64,000 nt of DNA from JBAYIE01 sp041665785 (lineage in GTDB: Bacteria; Bacteroidota; Bacteroidia; UKL13-3). Positions 38,085-47,420 of the stretch are shown one piece after another. The DNA is taken from the NCBI GenBank assembly GCA_041665785.1, contig JBAYIE010000019.1, positions 1 to 64,000 on the forward strand, read 5' to 3'. Both the position numbers and the translations under genes were made by a program. Within the stretch, counting starts at the first letter, position 1. Every line of letters starts with the position of its first letter. A model generated the notes under the pieces. It ran no database searches. It saw only the letters and a list, made by a program, of their open reading frames with translations, and was not told where the DNA came from.

Positions 38085-39236
38085 TTATGGTTTTCCATAA
38101 TCTGTCTTCAAAAGGAAGGCAGAATCTGTCATGGTCTTCAGAAATGCAACCAGATCCGATTTATCCTGATTGGACAAATTCAAACCGGTTGGATGTTTTG
38201 TTATGAATGGATCGGCAGGATAACTCCGATTCGCACCTGAATTATAAAATTCTACTACTTCTTCCAGCGTTTGAAACCTTCCATCGTGCATGTAAGGTGC
38301 CGTTAGCAACAGGTTCCTAAGAGTAGCAGCTCTGAACTTTCCCTGATCGTCCGGATTTCCAGTGATGCGCCTTAAACCTGGATCATTGCTGGTGTGGCCG
38401 TTGTTGTGAAACAAAAAATCAGTTGTAAACGGTGTAGATACCGGGTGACAGTGAAAACAATCACCTCTGGTTTCATCCATAAATACATCGTGTCCATTTT
38501 TTTCTTCCGGTGTAAACACACTGAAATCAAAAAACTTTGTACCTGTAGGCGTAACATGAATTAAAAAGTTATCGAATTTTGATTGCGATGAAAGAATAGT
38601 ACGTTCAAATTGAGCTATCGCTTTCATCAGGTGTATGGTCTTAATTTCAGACGTTCCAAATGCTTTTTGGAATAACTCAGGATATTGCGGATGCGCCTGC
38701 AATTTTGCCAAAACATGGGGTAATGAATCGTGCATTTCTATCGGATTGGTAATCGGTCCGACAACCTGCGATTCAAGGTCGGCAGCTCCTCCATCCCAGA
38801 AAAACCGGTAAGGTTTAGATCCAATCACCGGTGCAAACCGCTCTACCCAGGCCAGATTGAAAATTGGCATAGACTGACGGTTTCCGGCTATATTATCTAT
38901 TCCTACACTGAATTGTTTACCGTTATCGGTGAATCCAAATTGCTGATTGTGACAAGATCCGCACGACTGTGTATTGTTGGCTGATAAAATGGGATCATAA
39001 AATAATTTCCGCCCGAGCGCCACTCCTTCAACGGTTAATGGATTGTTTGCAGGAATGGGCGGAGCCGACCATCCCAAAGGAAGTTGCAAAATGTATGGTG
39101 TGGCCTGAAAAGGAGTATCAGCTGGTGGAGGATTGAGTTTATCAACCAGCGGATCTTCTTTCCGGCATGCATTCAGCACCAATCCTGCTACTACTCCTAA
39201 TAAAATAATTTGAATTCTGTTGATTCCAGCCATCAT
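38085..39236 (-). CDS. Di-haem cytochrome c peroxidase/MauG-family lipoprotein, MbnH-like
   Basis: A 383-residue lipoprotein (lipobox LNAC near residue 24) with two c-type haem sites: CGSCH at 92-96 and CFHCH at 260-264. The family includes bacterial cytochrome c peroxidase, MauG and MbnH. PYMHDGRFQTLEEVVEFY near 316 carries the methionine that ligates the high-potential haem in peroxidases, where MauG has tyrosine. Its ATG overlaps the stop of the MbnP-like gene by four bases (ATGA), so the two are translationally coupled. In methanotrophs MbnH oxidises a tryptophan of MbnP to kynurenine, creating a copper site; the same pairing here suggests that role. Simple peroxide reduction remains possible. 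Confidence 0.85.
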   Translation of the reverse strand: MMAGINRIQIILLGVVAGLVLNACRKEDPLVDKLNPPPADTPFQATPYILQLPLGWSAPPIPANNPLTVEGVALGRKLFYDPILSANNTQSCGSCHNQQFGFTDNGKQFSVGIDNIAGNRQSMPIFNLAWVERFAPVIGSKPYRFFWDGGAADLESQVVGPITNPIEMHDSLPHVLAKLQAHPQYPELFQKAFGTSEIKTIHLMKAIAQFERTILSSQSKFDNFLIHVTPTGTKFFDFSVFTPEEKNGHDVFMDETRGDCFHCHPVSTPFTTDFLFHNNGHTSNDPGLRRITGNPDDQGKFRAATLRNLLLTAPYMHDGRFQTLEEVVEFYNSGANRSYPADPFITKHPTGLNLSNQDKSDLVAFLKTMTDSAFLLKTDYGKP

Positions 39237-40018
39237 TCGAGACTTAGCAAAGTAAACATTCCGTTGGCCATATTGCCTGTAAATAGAGCAATTTCAGGCT
39301 CTATCGGAGTATGAATATCATTTAATTGTGTTTTAAGATTATACGTATTCGGATTCTCAAAAAATTCATTCAGATCGGTTTTAATGCCCATACGATAACT
39401 GTCTTTCGCTAATTTATACGCTTTAAAATCAAACGGCAATTTGATCAGATGCTGATCTCCTCCCAGGTCAAATGAAAATCCTTTTTTAGCAGCACCGTAT
39501 GTGCCCTTTACCCGCATAAAAATATAACCGGTACTCCACGACCACGACATGCCCAGGCTGGGGTCAAGAGCAGGTTCGTTGTGATTGAGTGTATGATTAT
39601 TCAATGAATCAACTCCCAGCAAAAATGTCATTCCGGTATAATTACCCGGTGGAATTCCACTGATTGTAATATCTTCTGTATTCTGTGCATTGATAAGGTT
39701 GAAATTGCCTGCATCCCAAAGACTTCCATTTGCATTAATCAGGGTAACATGACTTACATAATATTTTAACTCTCCAACCTGAATTGTATCCTTGGCTTTG
39801 GTAATAAAACTATCCGGACTAAAAGCGAAATTATCTGCCTTAAAAAAATGCTTCATCTGAATGGTTAAAAAACCATTCTGTTTAACAGTAATTCCCGGAG
39901 CAATTTCTGTGGGAGTCACCGGGGGATCTTCATCCTTCACTTTCTTACATCCCATAAATAGCGTTGCCCAGATTAAGAACAGTACTACCCATGAGTGACA
40001 ATAATGTTTTGTATACAT
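39233..40018 (-). CDS. MbnP family copper-binding lipoprotein
   Basis: A 261-residue lipoprotein (lipobox LFMGC near residue 22) of the MbnP family. The domain shows VGELKYYVSHVTLIN near 82, GIPPGNYTGMTFLLGVDS near 122, and the family-diagnostic GMSWSWSTGYIFMRVKG near 156. Tryptophans in the last block are candidates for oxidation to kynurenine by the coupled di-haem enzyme, and histidines such as NNHTLNHNEPA just before it are candidate copper ligands; both statements are inferred from the methanotroph proteins. I start at ATG 40018, since the in-frame TTG at 40048 would precede a normal signal peptide with charged residues. It is divergent from yajQ. Confidence 0.85.
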   Translation of the reverse strand: MYTKHYCHSWVVLFLIWATLFMGCKKVKDEDPPVTPTEIAPGITVKQNGFLTIQMKHFFKADNFAFSPDSFITKAKDTIQVGELKYYVSHVTLINANGSLWDAGNFNLINAQNTEDITISGIPPGNYTGMTFLLGVDSLNNHTLNHNEPALDPSLGMSWSWSTGYIFMRVKGTYGAAKKGFSFDLGGDQHLIKLPFDFKAYKLAKDSYRMGIKTDLNEFFENPNTYNLKTQLNDIHTPIEPEIALFTGNMANGMFTLLSLE

Positions 40019-40083
40019 TCGCTTACCTTTGAAAACCCGAATATACAAAATTTTTACCTGAAATAAATCATAATAATAACCTT

Positions 40084-40575
40084 ATGCCCAGCTTTGATAT
40101 AGTTTGTAAAACAGATATGCAATTGATTGATAATGCAATTAACATATCTAAAAAAGAATTGCTAAACCGCTATGATCTCAAGAACGAAGATTGCTCCATT
40201 GAACTGGATCGAAAGGGAAAACAACTTCAGTTAAGTGCAAAACAGGAAATGGCACTGCAATCTATGATCGACATTATTCTGTCAAAATTCAGCAAACAAC
40301 ATCTGGATGTTCGCCTGCTTGATATCAGTAAAACACCACGCCCAAGTGGTAAACTGGTACTTCAGGATGTTCCGATCAAAGAAGGCATAGATAAAGAAAC
40401 AGCCAAAAAAATTGTGCAGTTTATTAAGGAAACAAAGTTAAAAGTTCAGGCTGCCATAAATGAAGATCAGTTGCGGGTTACCGCCAAACAAATTGACGAT
40501 CTGCAGCAGGTAATTGCTGCTGTAAGAGCAAAGGACTTCGAATTGCCCCTCCAATTTGAAAACATGCGCAGTTGA
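40084..40575 (+). CDS. YajQ family nucleotide-binding protein
   Basis: A 163-residue cytoplasmic protein with two tandem ferredoxin-like domains. The family opening FDIVCKTDMQLIDNAIN near residues 4-20 and the end RAKDFELPLQFENMR are typical. Some YajQ proteins bind cyclic di-GMP or nucleic acid, but the function here is not established. A cysteine (C9) and another (C38) replace residues that are usually serine or other polar residues. It stands alone, with mbnP divergent on the left and a serine hydrolase convergent on the right. Confidence 0.88.
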   Translation: MPSFDIVCKTDMQLIDNAINISKKELLNRYDLKNEDCSIELDRKGKQLQLSAKQEMALQSMIDIILSKFSKQHLDVRLLDISKTPRPSGKLVLQDVPIKEGIDKETAKKIVQFIKETKLKVQAAINEDQLRVTAKQIDDLQQVIAAVRAKDFELPLQFENMRS

Positions 40576-40606
40576 ATTTCAACTCAACAACAAATCTGAA
40601 AGCTGA

Positions 40607-41656
40607 TTATAAATCTTTGAGGAAATTCTTTCTGCTTTCAGGCGAAGAGTGTTTAACTTGTAATTCCACCTCATTGTAGGTAATCTGTGAAAGATCGGAA
40701 ATCAGTTTTTCCTTTTCTACCTTGCTCACCGGACCACGGGTCATGACTCCTAAAATAAATGGTTTGGTCGGGTGATACACAAGGCCAAAATGATGCAATT
40801 GTATAGCCTCACGTTCACCCAAAGCATTGATGATATCGCGTTCGCCATATTTATGCGCAATTCTGATATCTGCTGCCACTCCCTTCCTAATTCCTCCGGC
40901 ATATTTAGACTTCAGCATCAATTCCAATGCTCTCTCAGACATGGATTCATTCAGATACGCGGCATTGTATAAAATACGAAAAACTCCCGCATAATGCTTT
41001 ACTGAAACAAAATTGGTTTGTTCGGTGTACTCATTTTTGATATGCAAATTCAAATCATCTTCCACCTTTATAAGTTTGTCTTTTCCAATTAAAGCCATCA
41101 ACATCAACGTCGCCCGATTATCGGAATACATAATACAATGTTCGAGCAACACATTAACCGGGTATAAATTGCCATCGACTTTCGCAATTCCGGCTTCTTC
41201 ATCCACCATGGAAAAATCCCGCTCATTATACTGAATCGCTTTATCCAATATGCCCGGATTTGTTTCTGCTTCCTTGAGTACTGCAATAAGTATAGGAACC
41301 TTCATCAAACTGGCCGGACTAAACAATTGCTTCTCGTTTATACCAATCGAAAGCCCGTTATTTAAGTCACGGAAATAGTAAGATACAACCACACCTTTGT
41401 ATTGCTTGCAAAAATCATCAATACGTTGTTCAATTTTTGGGCGGAACGACATCAACTCATCTACATTCATTCCCTTCTGTCGAATGCACTCGCTGATTGG
41501 ATTGAGATACGGGAACAATTGAGATGAAGCGGTTACTACTTTATCATTCTTCTTCGAAATGGGTTTTCCGCTTCCTTTAGAAACAAAATAACCCAGTCCG
41601 AATGTAAGAATGCTAAGAAATATGCTTCCCAGTAAGAGCCGGGTCTTGGAAGTCAT
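40607..41656 (-). CDS. Class A beta-lactamase-fold serine hydrolase, membrane-anchored
   Basis: A 349-residue protein with an N-terminal membrane anchor (residues 6-24) and a penicilloyl serine hydrolase domain. The three active-site motifs are S116-LM-K119 (SxxK), S178-D179-N180 (SDN) and K269-Y-G271 (KTG-like). A convincing Glu166 equivalent with the usual ExxLN pattern was not seen, so it may be a peptidoglycan or peptide hydrolase rather than a resistance enzyme. Start is ATG 41656; an upstream TTG would add 17 residues without a clear signal. It is divergent from secA. Confidence 0.78.
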   Translation of the reverse strand: MTSKTRLLLGSIFLSILTFGLGYFVSKGSGKPISKKNDKVVTASSQLFPYLNPISECIRQKGMNVDELMSFRPKIEQRIDDFCKQYKGVVVSYYFRDLNNGLSIGINEKQLFSPASLMKVPILIAVLKEAETNPGILDKAIQYNERDFSMVDEEAGIAKVDGNLYPVNVLLEHCIMYSDNRATLMLMALIGKDKLIKVEDDLNLHIKNEYTEQTNFVSVKHYAGVFRILYNAAYLNESMSERALELMLKSKYAGGIRKGVAADIRIAHKYGERDIINALGEREAIQLHHFGLVYHPTKPFILGVMTRGPVSKVEKEKLISDLSQITYNEVELQVKHSSPESRKNFLKDL

Positions 41657-41940
41657 AAGTAAAGTTTGGTTTGGTTCATGCAAGTTATCCCGTATTGACC
41701 AATACAATTTCTTAATAAATTCTTAAAAGGCTAGAAAAGTTTTCACTTTCCTTTCATTTTGAAAATTCCAATCGCATTAAATACGTATATGCCTGGTTAC
41801 ATGTTGTTTGTTGAAACTGTTTTGCAAACAAATCCCGAAGCACGTGCCAATATGGCTTAAATTGCTCTTTGGCTCTATTAATGCCTCATCGATACAAAAA
41901 AATGTATCTTTACCGCCCTTAAAACCGATATAACTGAATA
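41657..41940. other. Divergent region between the serine hydrolase and secA
   Basis: It holds two perfect inverted repeats: TTGTTTG/CAAACAA at 41804-41831 and GATACA/TGTATC at 41891-41908. The second overlaps TATCTTTA at 41905-41912, one base off the TAnnTTTG element, which would start secA transcription about 20 bases before ATG 41941. No TTG lies at a suitable distance, so I do not call a promoter. Minus-strand TTG-N17-TAACTTGC near 41675 is a weak candidate for the hydrolase. Confidence 0.4.
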
Positions 41941-44900
41941 ATGCTAGGATCAATTTTCAATACCCTTACCAAAATTTTCGGAAGCAAATCAGAGCGTGAT
42001 CTAAAATCCATTCTTCCACTGGTTCAGGAAATAAATCAGGAATTTGCCCAATTGGCAACCATAAGTAATGATGACCTACGCAACAAGACGCTGGAATTTA
42101 AGCGACAAATTGCTGAACACCTTGCTCCAACTGACCTTGAAATCCAAACCTTAAAACTTCAAACCGAATCTGAAACGGTAACGCTGGATGAGAAGGAAGT
42201 CATGTTTACTTCCATTGAAAAACTCAGGAAACAACGGGATGCTGAACTTGAAGTGAAATTACTGGAAATTCTGCCAGCCGCTTATGCGGTAGTTAAAGAA
42301 ACAGCGCGTCGATTTACAGAATTGAAAGAACTGGAAGTTACAGCTTCGGATTTCGATAAATCCTTAACAGCCTATACACGGATTAAAAAACCGGTTCGGA
42401 TTGAAAATGATAAAGCCATCTGGAGCAATTCCTGGGAAGCAGCCGGAACAACCGTTGTTTGGAACATGATACATTACGATGTGCAATTGATTGGTGGTAT
42501 CGTTTTGCATCAGGGAAAAATATCGGAAATGGCCACCGGTGAAGGTAAAACGTTGGTATCTACCTTACCTGCATACCTTAATGCCCTTTCAGGACAAGGT
42601 GTGCATATTGTTACTGTGAATGATTACCTGGCCCGAAGGGATTGCGAATGGAATGCCCCATTATTTGAATTTCATGGCCTGCGTGTTGATTGTATCGATT
42701 ATCATCAACCCAATTCACCTGAACGCAGAAACGCTTACTTAGCCGATATTACATACGGAACCAACAACGAATTCGGCTTCGATTACCTGCGCGATAATAT
42801 GAGCCGCGATCTTACCGATCTGGTTCAGCGCAAACATCATTTTGCCATGGTGGATGAAGTGGATTCGGTTTTGATCGATGATGCACGGACACCGCTTATT
42901 ATTTCAGGACCTGTACCGAAAGGCGACGACCAGCAGTTTTACAACCTCAAACCCCGGATTGAACGTTTAGTGAATGCACAGAAATCTTTTGTAAATACGG
43001 CCATATCCGATGCAAAAAAACTAATTGCTGCAGGGAATGAAAAAGACGGTGGATTTAAATTATTGCAAGCTTACCGGGGGCTGCCCAAAAACAGCTCTCT
43101 GATCAAATTCCTGGGAGAACAGGGAATGCGCCAGATTCTGAATAAAACGGAGAATTATTACATGCAGGACCAAAACAAGGAAATGCATAAAATTGATGCC
43201 GAACTTTATTTCACCATTGATGAAAAAAACAACAGCATTGAACTGGCTGAAAAAGGAGTTGAATTAATTACTACATCCGGTGAGGATCCTCATTTTTTTA
43301 TCATTCCGGACGTGGGCAGCGAAATTGCAGAAATCGAAAAAAGCGATTTCCTACCGGAAGAAAAACTGAAGAAAAAAGATCAGTTGATGTTGGATTTTTC
43401 CATGAAATCTGAACGCATTCATGCCGTCAATCAATTGCTCAAAGCTTTCTGTATGTTTGAGCGGGATGTAGAGTACATCATCGCCGACGGGAAAATAAAG
43501 ATTGTGGATGAACAAACCGGTCGTGTACTGGATGGACGTCGTTATTCGGATGGATTGCATCAGGCTATCGAGGCAAAAGAAAATGTGAAAGTGGAAGCTG
43601 CCACACAAACTTATGCTACAATCACCCTTCAGAATTTTTTCCGCATGTATCACAAACTGGCGGGAATGACCGGTACCGCTGAAACAGAAGCGGGAGAATT
43701 TTGGCAGATATACAAACTCGATGTAATCGTTATACCAACGAACCGATCCATTACGCGTAAGGATGAAAATGATATCATTTACAAAACCAAACGTGAAAAA
43801 TACAATGCCGTTATCGATGAGATTGTAAAGCTTACAGCAGTAGGCAGACCGGTTCTGGTAGGTACTACATCCGTTGAAGTTTCCGAGTTGCTGAGCAGGA
43901 TGCTGACCTTGCGTAAAATCAGGCACAATGTGTTGAATGCAAAACAACATCAGCGCGAAGCTGACATTGTAGCAGAAGCCGGACAACCGGGAACTGTAAC
44001 CATCGCCACGAATATGGCGGGTCGAGGTACCGACATCAAACTGGGACCCGGAGTTAAAGAAGCCGGAGGGTTAGCCATTGTTGGAACAGAACGTCATGAA
44101 TCCCGTCGCGTGGATCGTCAGTTACGCGGACGCGCCGGTCGTCAGGGTGACCCCGGATCTTCGCGTTTCTTTGTATCTCTGGAAGATGATTTGATGCGCC
44201 TCTTCGGATCCGAACGAATTTCGCGTATCATGGATAGCCTTGGCATGAAAGAAGGGGAAAACATTGAACATTCTTTGATTACCCGAAATATTGAAAGAGC
44301 ACAGCGAAAAGTAGAACAAAATAATTTTGGGGTACGTAAGCGGTTGCTGGAATACGATGATGTTATGAATTCGCAACGAGAGGTAATTTATACCAAACGT
44401 CGCAATGCTTTGTACGGAGATAAGCTGGAGCTTGATATTCACAATATGCTCATCGATCTTTGCCATGAGTTGATAGAAACCCATCAGGATGCTAAAAATT
44501 ATGCAGAATTCAGGTTTGAGTGCATACGCTTGTTTGCTTTTGAACCAGTCATAGACGAAGCAGCATTCTTCAGTTCTAAACCGGAAATGCTGGCGCAGGA
44601 TTTATTTGAAGCCTTGTTGGTTCATTACAAGCATAAAACAGATAAACTGGCTCACGATGCATTTCCGCTGATCAAAGATTTTTTCGAGAACCGTGGTCAA
44701 CAAATTGATTCCATTGGCGTACCCTTTAGCGACGGCATCCGTGGTATGCAGATTCCCGTAAACCTGCAACGCGCATATGAAACTGAAGGGCGCGAAATTT
44801 TCCGCACATTCGAAAAACTCGCCACCTTGTGGATCATCGACGATGAATGGAAAGAACATTTACGCGAGATGGATGAATTGAAACAGTCTGCACAAAATGC

Positions 44901-45267
44901 CGTATTTGAACAAAAGGATCCTTTGTTGATTTATAAGCTTGAATCCTTCAACTTATTCAAGAACATGTTAAGCAGGGTTAATAAGGATGTATTGAGCATG
45001 TTGTTTAAAGGATATATTCCTGTTCAAAACAACAACCCTGTTCAGGCAGCACCGGTTCCGCAACGAAAACAGGAACGGCTGCAAACCAGTCGTACCGATG
45101 ATTTGGCAGAAGCCCAGATGGCAGCAGCCAGAGCAGCTTCAGGCAACAGTCAGGAAGCACAACGTCAACAACAAATTAAAGGCGTGATTAAAATTGGCCG
45201 TAACGATCCTTGTCCTTGTGGCAGTGGAAAAAAATACAAAAATTGTCACGGTAAAGATGCCGAATAA
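41941..45267 (+). CDS. secA: Preprotein translocase subunit SecA
   Basis: SecA is the ATPase that drives unfolded preproteins through SecYEG; it must feed the many signal-peptide proteins in this window. At 1108 residues it is some 200 longer than the E. coli protein, as is usual in Bacteroidota. Much of the extra length lies in an insertion between residues about 345 and 510. Key motifs are GEGKT near 200, VDEVDSVLIDDARTPLI near 304-320, HKLAGMTGTAETEAGEF near 570, TNMAGRGTDIKLGPG near 690, and the C-terminal zinc motif CPCGSGKKYKNCH. The start is clear. The 3' end comes 19 bases before deoC (or overlaps it if the earlier deoC ATG is used), so secA-deoC-SPOR-FAH look like one unit. Confidence 0.97.
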   Translation: MLGSIFNTLTKIFGSKSERDLKSILPLVQEINQEFAQLATISNDDLRNKTLEFKRQIAEHLAPTDLEIQTLKLQTESETVTLDEKEVMFTSIEKLRKQRDAELEVKLLEILPAAYAVVKETARRFTELKELEVTASDFDKSLTAYTRIKKPVRIENDKAIWSNSWEAAGTTVVWNMIHYDVQLIGGIVLHQGKISEMATGEGKTLVSTLPAYLNALSGQGVHIVTVNDYLARRDCEWNAPLFEFHGLRVDCIDYHQPNSPERRNAYLADITYGTNNEFGFDYLRDNMSRDLTDLVQRKHHFAMVDEVDSVLIDDARTPLIISGPVPKGDDQQFYNLKPRIERLVNAQKSFVNTAISDAKKLIAAGNEKDGGFKLLQAYRGLPKNSSLIKFLGEQGMRQILNKTENYYMQDQNKEMHKIDAELYFTIDEKNNSIELAEKGVELITTSGEDPHFFIIPDVGSEIAEIEKSDFLPEEKLKKKDQLMLDFSMKSERIHAVNQLLKAFCMFERDVEYIIADGKIKIVDEQTGRVLDGRRYSDGLHQAIEAKENVKVEAATQTYATITLQNFFRMYHKLAGMTGTAETEAGEFWQIYKLDVIVIPTNRSITRKDENDIIYKTKREKYNAVIDEIVKLTAVGRPVLVGTTSVEVSELLSRMLTLRKIRHNVLNAKQHQREADIVAEAGQPGTVTIATNMAGRGTDIKLGPGVKEAGGLAIVGTERHESRRVDRQLRGRAGRQGDPGSSRFFVSLEDDLMRLFGSERISRIMDSLGMKEGENIEHSLITRNIERAQRKVEQNNFGVRKRLLEYDDVMNSQREVIYTKRRNALYGDKLELDIHNMLIDLCHELIETHQDAKNYAEFRFECIRLFAFEPVIDEAAFFSSKPEMLAQDLFEALLVHYKHKTDKLAHDAFPLIKDFFENRGQQIDSIGVPFSDGIRGMQIPVNLQRAYETEGREIFRTFEKLATLWIIDDEWKEHLREMDELKQSAQNAVFEQKDPLLIYKLESFNLFKNMLSRVNKDVLSMLFKGYIPVQNNNPVQAAPVPQRKQERLQTSRTDDLAEAQMAAARAASGNSQEAQRQQQIKGVIKIGRNDPCPCGSGKKYKNCHGKDAE

Positions 45268-45286
45268 CCACCTCAAATTGCACACC

Positions 45287-45958
45287 ATGGAAGTACAAGA
45301 AAGCATTGCATTGCCCGAATATGTGGAGAGCACCAATCTGAAACCGGATTGTACTCTGCAACAAATTACTTCCTTGTGTGAAGAAGCCATCACCTCCGGG
45401 TTTTATGGCGTGTGCGTATCGCCATACTATGTACAATCTGCAAAAAAAATACTGAAAAAATCTCCGGTAAAGATCATCACCGTTGTTGGATTTCCGCTTG
45501 GGTATTCCACTACTTCTGCCAAGGTGGAAGAAACTAAAAAAGCCATCATTTCAGGAGCCGATGAAGTAGATATGGTGATCAATATTGCAGCGCTGAAATC
45601 GGGTGATCTGCAAACGGTGCAGAACGATATTCAGGCCGTTGTAACTGCATGTCATCTGCAAAACAAAGTGTGCAAAGTAATTCTTGAAACAGCATACTTA
45701 ACGGAAGCAGAAATCAAACAGGTATGCAGAATGTGCGTTGATGCAGATACGGATTTTGTGAAAACTTCAACCGGTTATGCCAACCAGGGTGCAACAGTAG
45801 AAAGCGTACAATTGTTGCATACTATTTTGCCGAAAAAAATAAAAATAAAAGCAGCCGGTGGCATCAAATCCATTGAACAGGCACTTGAATTGATAGAAGC
45901 CGGTGCAGCACGGATTGGTACATCTTCCGGCCATGTTTTTGTAACCGCTCATGAATAA
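45287..45958 (+). CDS. deoC: Deoxyribose-phosphate aldolase DeoC
   Basis: DeoC splits 2-deoxyribose-5-phosphate into glyceraldehyde-3-phosphate and acetaldehyde in nucleoside salvage. The Schiff-base lysine is K159 in FVKTSTGY. The second lysine is K188 in IKAAGGIKS, and the catalytic aspartate is D95 in DEVDMVIN. The N-terminal block STNLKPDCT replaces the usual DHTLLKP, a mild variation. I choose ATG 45287, giving 223 residues; ATG 45257 would overlap secA by 11 bases and add ten residues of low similarity. It overlaps the next gene by 8 bases. Confidence 0.92.
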   Translation: MEVQESIALPEYVESTNLKPDCTLQQITSLCEEAITSGFYGVCVSPYYVQSAKKILKKSPVKIITVVGFPLGYSTTSAKVEETKKAIISGADEVDMVINIAALKSGDLQTVQNDIQAVVTACHLQNKVCKVILETAYLTEAEIKQVCRMCVDADTDFVKTSTGYANQGATVESVQLLHTILPKKIKIKAAGGIKSIEQALELIEAGAARIGTSSGHVFVTAHE

Positions 45959-46346
45959 TTGGTTTTCAAAATTTATCTGCTTCCTCTTTTTTGCATTGCT
46001 GATTCAGCGTGGAATAGCTCAACAGGTAGAAATTATTTCTGAACCCGTATTGGATTCTATCGTAGAAGCCACGGCCCGGGAAAATAAGGAAAATGCTTTT
46101 TTACAGGGATACCGGATTCAGATTCATTTCGGGTCTGATCGCAAAAGCGCACTGGATGCTAAAACGAAATTTTTGCAACTGTTTCCGGAAACGGAAGCCT
46201 ATCTGATATATCAGCAGCCTTATTTTAAGGTACGAGTGGGCGATTACCGGACACGTTACGAAGCGCAGGCTACTTACAAAAAACTAATTTCCGAATTCGA
46301 AAAAATGTTCATTGTACCCGATCGGATTAACCTTCCAAAATTATAA
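45951..46346 (+). CDS. Exported SPOR-domain protein
   Basis: A 131-residue protein with a signal peptide (cleavage near residue 24, GIAQ) and a C-terminal SPOR domain (YRIQIHFGSDRKSALDAKTKF near 53-73, FKVRVGDYRTRYEAQATYKKL near 92-112). SPOR domains bind denuded septal peptidoglycan, so it may localise to division sites. It overlaps deoC by 8 bases and the next gene follows 8 bases later. Unlike FtsN it has no cytoplasmic part or membrane anchor. Confidence 0.82.
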   Translation: MNNWFSKFICFLFFALLIQRGIAQQVEIISEPVLDSIVEATARENKENAFLQGYRIQIHFGSDRKSALDAKTKFLQLFPETEAYLIYQQPYFKVRVGDYRTRYEAQATYKKLISEFEKMFIVPDRINLPKL

Positions 46347-46354
46347 TTCACGAC

Positions 46355-47368
46355 ATGAAACTAGTAGCATACAAAACGCCGATCAATAGCCAACTGGGCA
46401 TCATACATCAGGGACAAATCTGGAATTTACATGCGCTGGATGCGACCCTTCCCGATAATTTGAAAGACCTGCTATGGGCTGGCGAAGATGCCATGTTAAA
46501 AGCTCTGCAATGGGATCAAAAAATAAAAGCAGGTAACGTTCAAGCCGAAACGGTTGCTGAAAAAGTTGTACAATTAGATGCTCCGATTCCCAATCCTACC
46601 TCTTGTCGCGATGGCTACGGATTTCGTCAGCATGTAGCTGCAGCACGCAGAAACAGAGGTGTTCCCATGATTCCGGAATTTGATCAGTATCCGATTTTTT
46701 ATTTTACCAACCACAATTCCGTTCAGGGTCCTGGTGAAATCTGGTGTATGCCGGATCATTTCGACAAGCTGGATTTCGAACTGGAAGTTGCGATTGTGGT
46801 AGGAAAAAAAGGTCGTAACATCAGAGCGAACGAAGCCGATGCATATATCGCCGGGTATATGATCATGAACGATATGAGTGCCCGTACCCTGCAGATGGAA
46901 GAGATGCTGCTTAATCTGGGACCGGCAAAAGGAAAAGATTTCTCTACTGTAATTGGTCCTTATTTTGTTACTCCGGATGAACTGGAATCATACGTTGTGC
47001 CGGCAAAGCCCGGACATACAGGAAAAAGTTTAAACCTGCAGATGAAATGCCTGGTAAATGGAATTCAGGTAAGCGAAGGAAATGTATCCGATATGGACTG
47101 GACATTTGCTGAAATCCTGGAACGTTGTGCTTATGGGGTAGATATTCTCCCGGGCGATGTGATTGGTAGCGGAACGGTGGGTACCGGTTGTTTTCTTGAA
47201 TTGAATGGTACTGGTTTACTTCACGACAAAAACTTTAAGCAACAATGGTTGCAGGATGGCGATATAGTTGAAATGGAAATAACAGGTCTTGGCCATTTGT
47301 CGAATACAATTCGCAGGGTGGATACGGATTTTTCGTTGTTGAAATCTAAAAAAGCCGTGCAGGCTTAA
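46355..47368 (+). CDS. Fumarylacetoacetate hydrolase family protein
   Basis: A 337-residue FAH-fold, metal-dependent hydrolase. The metal-binding block is DFELEVAIVVGKKGRNI near residues 144-160, followed by YMIMNDMSARTLQMEE near 168-183. The phrase GPAKGKDFSTVIGPYFV near 189 and the C-terminal GSGTVGTGCFLELNG near 267 are typical. Family members cleave fumarylacetoacetate or related 2-oxo acids in tyrosine or aromatic breakdown. The length is shorter than animal FAH but normal for bacterial homologues; the exact substrate is uncertain. It is last in the secA-deoC-SPOR-FAH unit. Confidence 0.85.
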   Translation: MKLVAYKTPINSQLGIIHQGQIWNLHALDATLPDNLKDLLWAGEDAMLKALQWDQKIKAGNVQAETVAEKVVQLDAPIPNPTSCRDGYGFRQHVAAARRNRGVPMIPEFDQYPIFYFTNHNSVQGPGEIWCMPDHFDKLDFELEVAIVVGKKGRNIRANEADAYIAGYMIMNDMSARTLQMEEMLLNLGPAKGKDFSTVIGPYFVTPDELESYVVPAKPGHTGKSLNLQMKCLVNGIQVSEGNVSDMDWTFAEILERCAYGVDILPGDVIGSGTVGTGCFLELNGTGLLHDKNFKQQWLQDGDIVEMEITGLGHLSNTIRRVDTDFSLLKSKKAVQA

Positions 47369-47420
47369 TATTCAATCAATTCAATTACTGAATTTCTTAC
47401 ACGATTCGGTAAAATACGCT

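Noticed and set aside
41804..41831. Inverted repeat TTGTTTG/CAAACAA upstream of secA
   Set aside because: Seven-base arms with a 14-base spacer are weak in AT-rich DNA, and it is not aligned with a convincing promoter.
43351..43986. 211-codon open frame opposite secA
   Set aside because: It is antisense to highly conserved SecA codons, its translation is cysteine- and phenylalanine-rich with no recognisable pattern, and it has no promoter.
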